Below, in pieces: positions 63,735-64,000 of a stretch of 64,000 nt of DNA. Positions within the stretch are counted from its first letter, which is position 1. Each line of letters begins with the position of its first letter. The stretch is from Prionace glauca. Lineage: Eukaryota > Chordata > Chondrichthyes > Carcharhiniformes > Carcharhinidae. The notes below the pieces were generated by a model. The model saw only the letters and a list, made by a program, of their open reading frames with translations, was not told where the DNA came from and searched no databases. Made by a program: the position numbers and the translations under genes. The stretch lies in assembly GCA_037974335.1 (NCBI GenBank), contig CM075760.1, positions 6,879,432-6,943,431 on the forward strand, read 5' to 3'.

Positions 63735-64000
63735 CAGAGTGTGAGAGGGAGACACTGGGACGGACAGACAGCACCTTGAGAAGAGTGTGAAAGGGGCGAA
63801 ACTGGGACACTGAGACAGACAGTCAGCACCTTGAGGAGAGTGTGACGGGGGACAGTGGGACACTGGGACAGTGAGTCAGCACCTTCTGGAGAGTGTGAGA
63901 GGGGGGACACTGGGACAGAGAATCAACACCTTGTGGAGAGTGTGAGAGGGGGGAAACTGGGACATTGGGATAGACAGTGAGCACCTTGTGGAGAGTGTGA
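63735..64000. repeat. minisatellite running off the right edge
   Basis: Units of roughly 50-55 bp (CACCTTGAGGAGAGTGTGA, GGGACACTGGGACAGAC-like) are the reverse complement of the family at 29.6-31.2 kb. Confidence 0.9.

Overview
The window is vertebrate nuclear DNA, most likely from a cartilaginous fish (shark or ray). That placement is an inference. It rests on many CR1-type LINE 3' ends, a tRNA-derived SINE that ends in a CR1-like tail, foldback repeats that I associate with elasmobranch genomes, tandem C2H2 zinc-finger genes and a dense nuclear tRNA cluster. Nothing bacterial or organellar is visible. Open reading frames here are mostly by-products of repeats.

0-23 kb: a cluster of related C2H2 zinc-finger (ZNF) genes without a visible KRAB, SCAN or BTB domain. 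One minus-strand member runs off the left edge. A dead plus-strand copy (2.6-4.1 kb) has lost its start codon, carries stops and is split by a SINE. A plus-strand gene at 4.78-5.65 kb has nine good fingers. A minus-strand copy (12.1-11.0 kb) is frameshifted. A plus-strand gene at 20.2-20.9 kb has eight fingers and is cut short by a new stop. A block of about 50 bp ending in a 3' splice site recurs at six places, five of them paired with a GC-rich promoter carrying CCAAT, NRF1-like or YY1-like sites. Between the genes lie CR1 and SINE debris and a Penelope-like fragment.

23-41 kb: repeats. There is a near full-length CR1 LINE (23.9-28.2 kb, minus) whose ORF1 is open and encodes an SGNH-esterase-type protein, while its ORF2 is broken. 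There are also a Ty3/gypsy integrase fossil, a 1.6-kb minisatellite, a G-rich tandem array, a young 5'-truncated CR1 with an open reverse-transcriptase C-terminus (36.2-37.5 kb), foldbacks, and a 52-bp minisatellite split by a CR1. A ZNF-type promoter at 35.0-35.45 kb has no gene beside it.

41-64 kb: two arms of about 6.2 kb (41261-47432 and 56119-62366) in inverted orientation around an 8.7-kb spacer. Each arm holds a GC-rich promoter with a YY1-motif array and the same five tRNA loci (Arg-like, Gln, Glu-like, Gly, Asn). The spacer holds further tRNA genes (Glu, Lys, Thr, Val, Glu, Asn) and relics (Val, Glu, Leu), partly in a direct duplication of about 0.9 kb. A second copy of a spacer segment containing a tRNA-Lys relic sits directly outside the right arm. 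The window ends in a minisatellite related to the one at 30 kb, in the opposite orientation.
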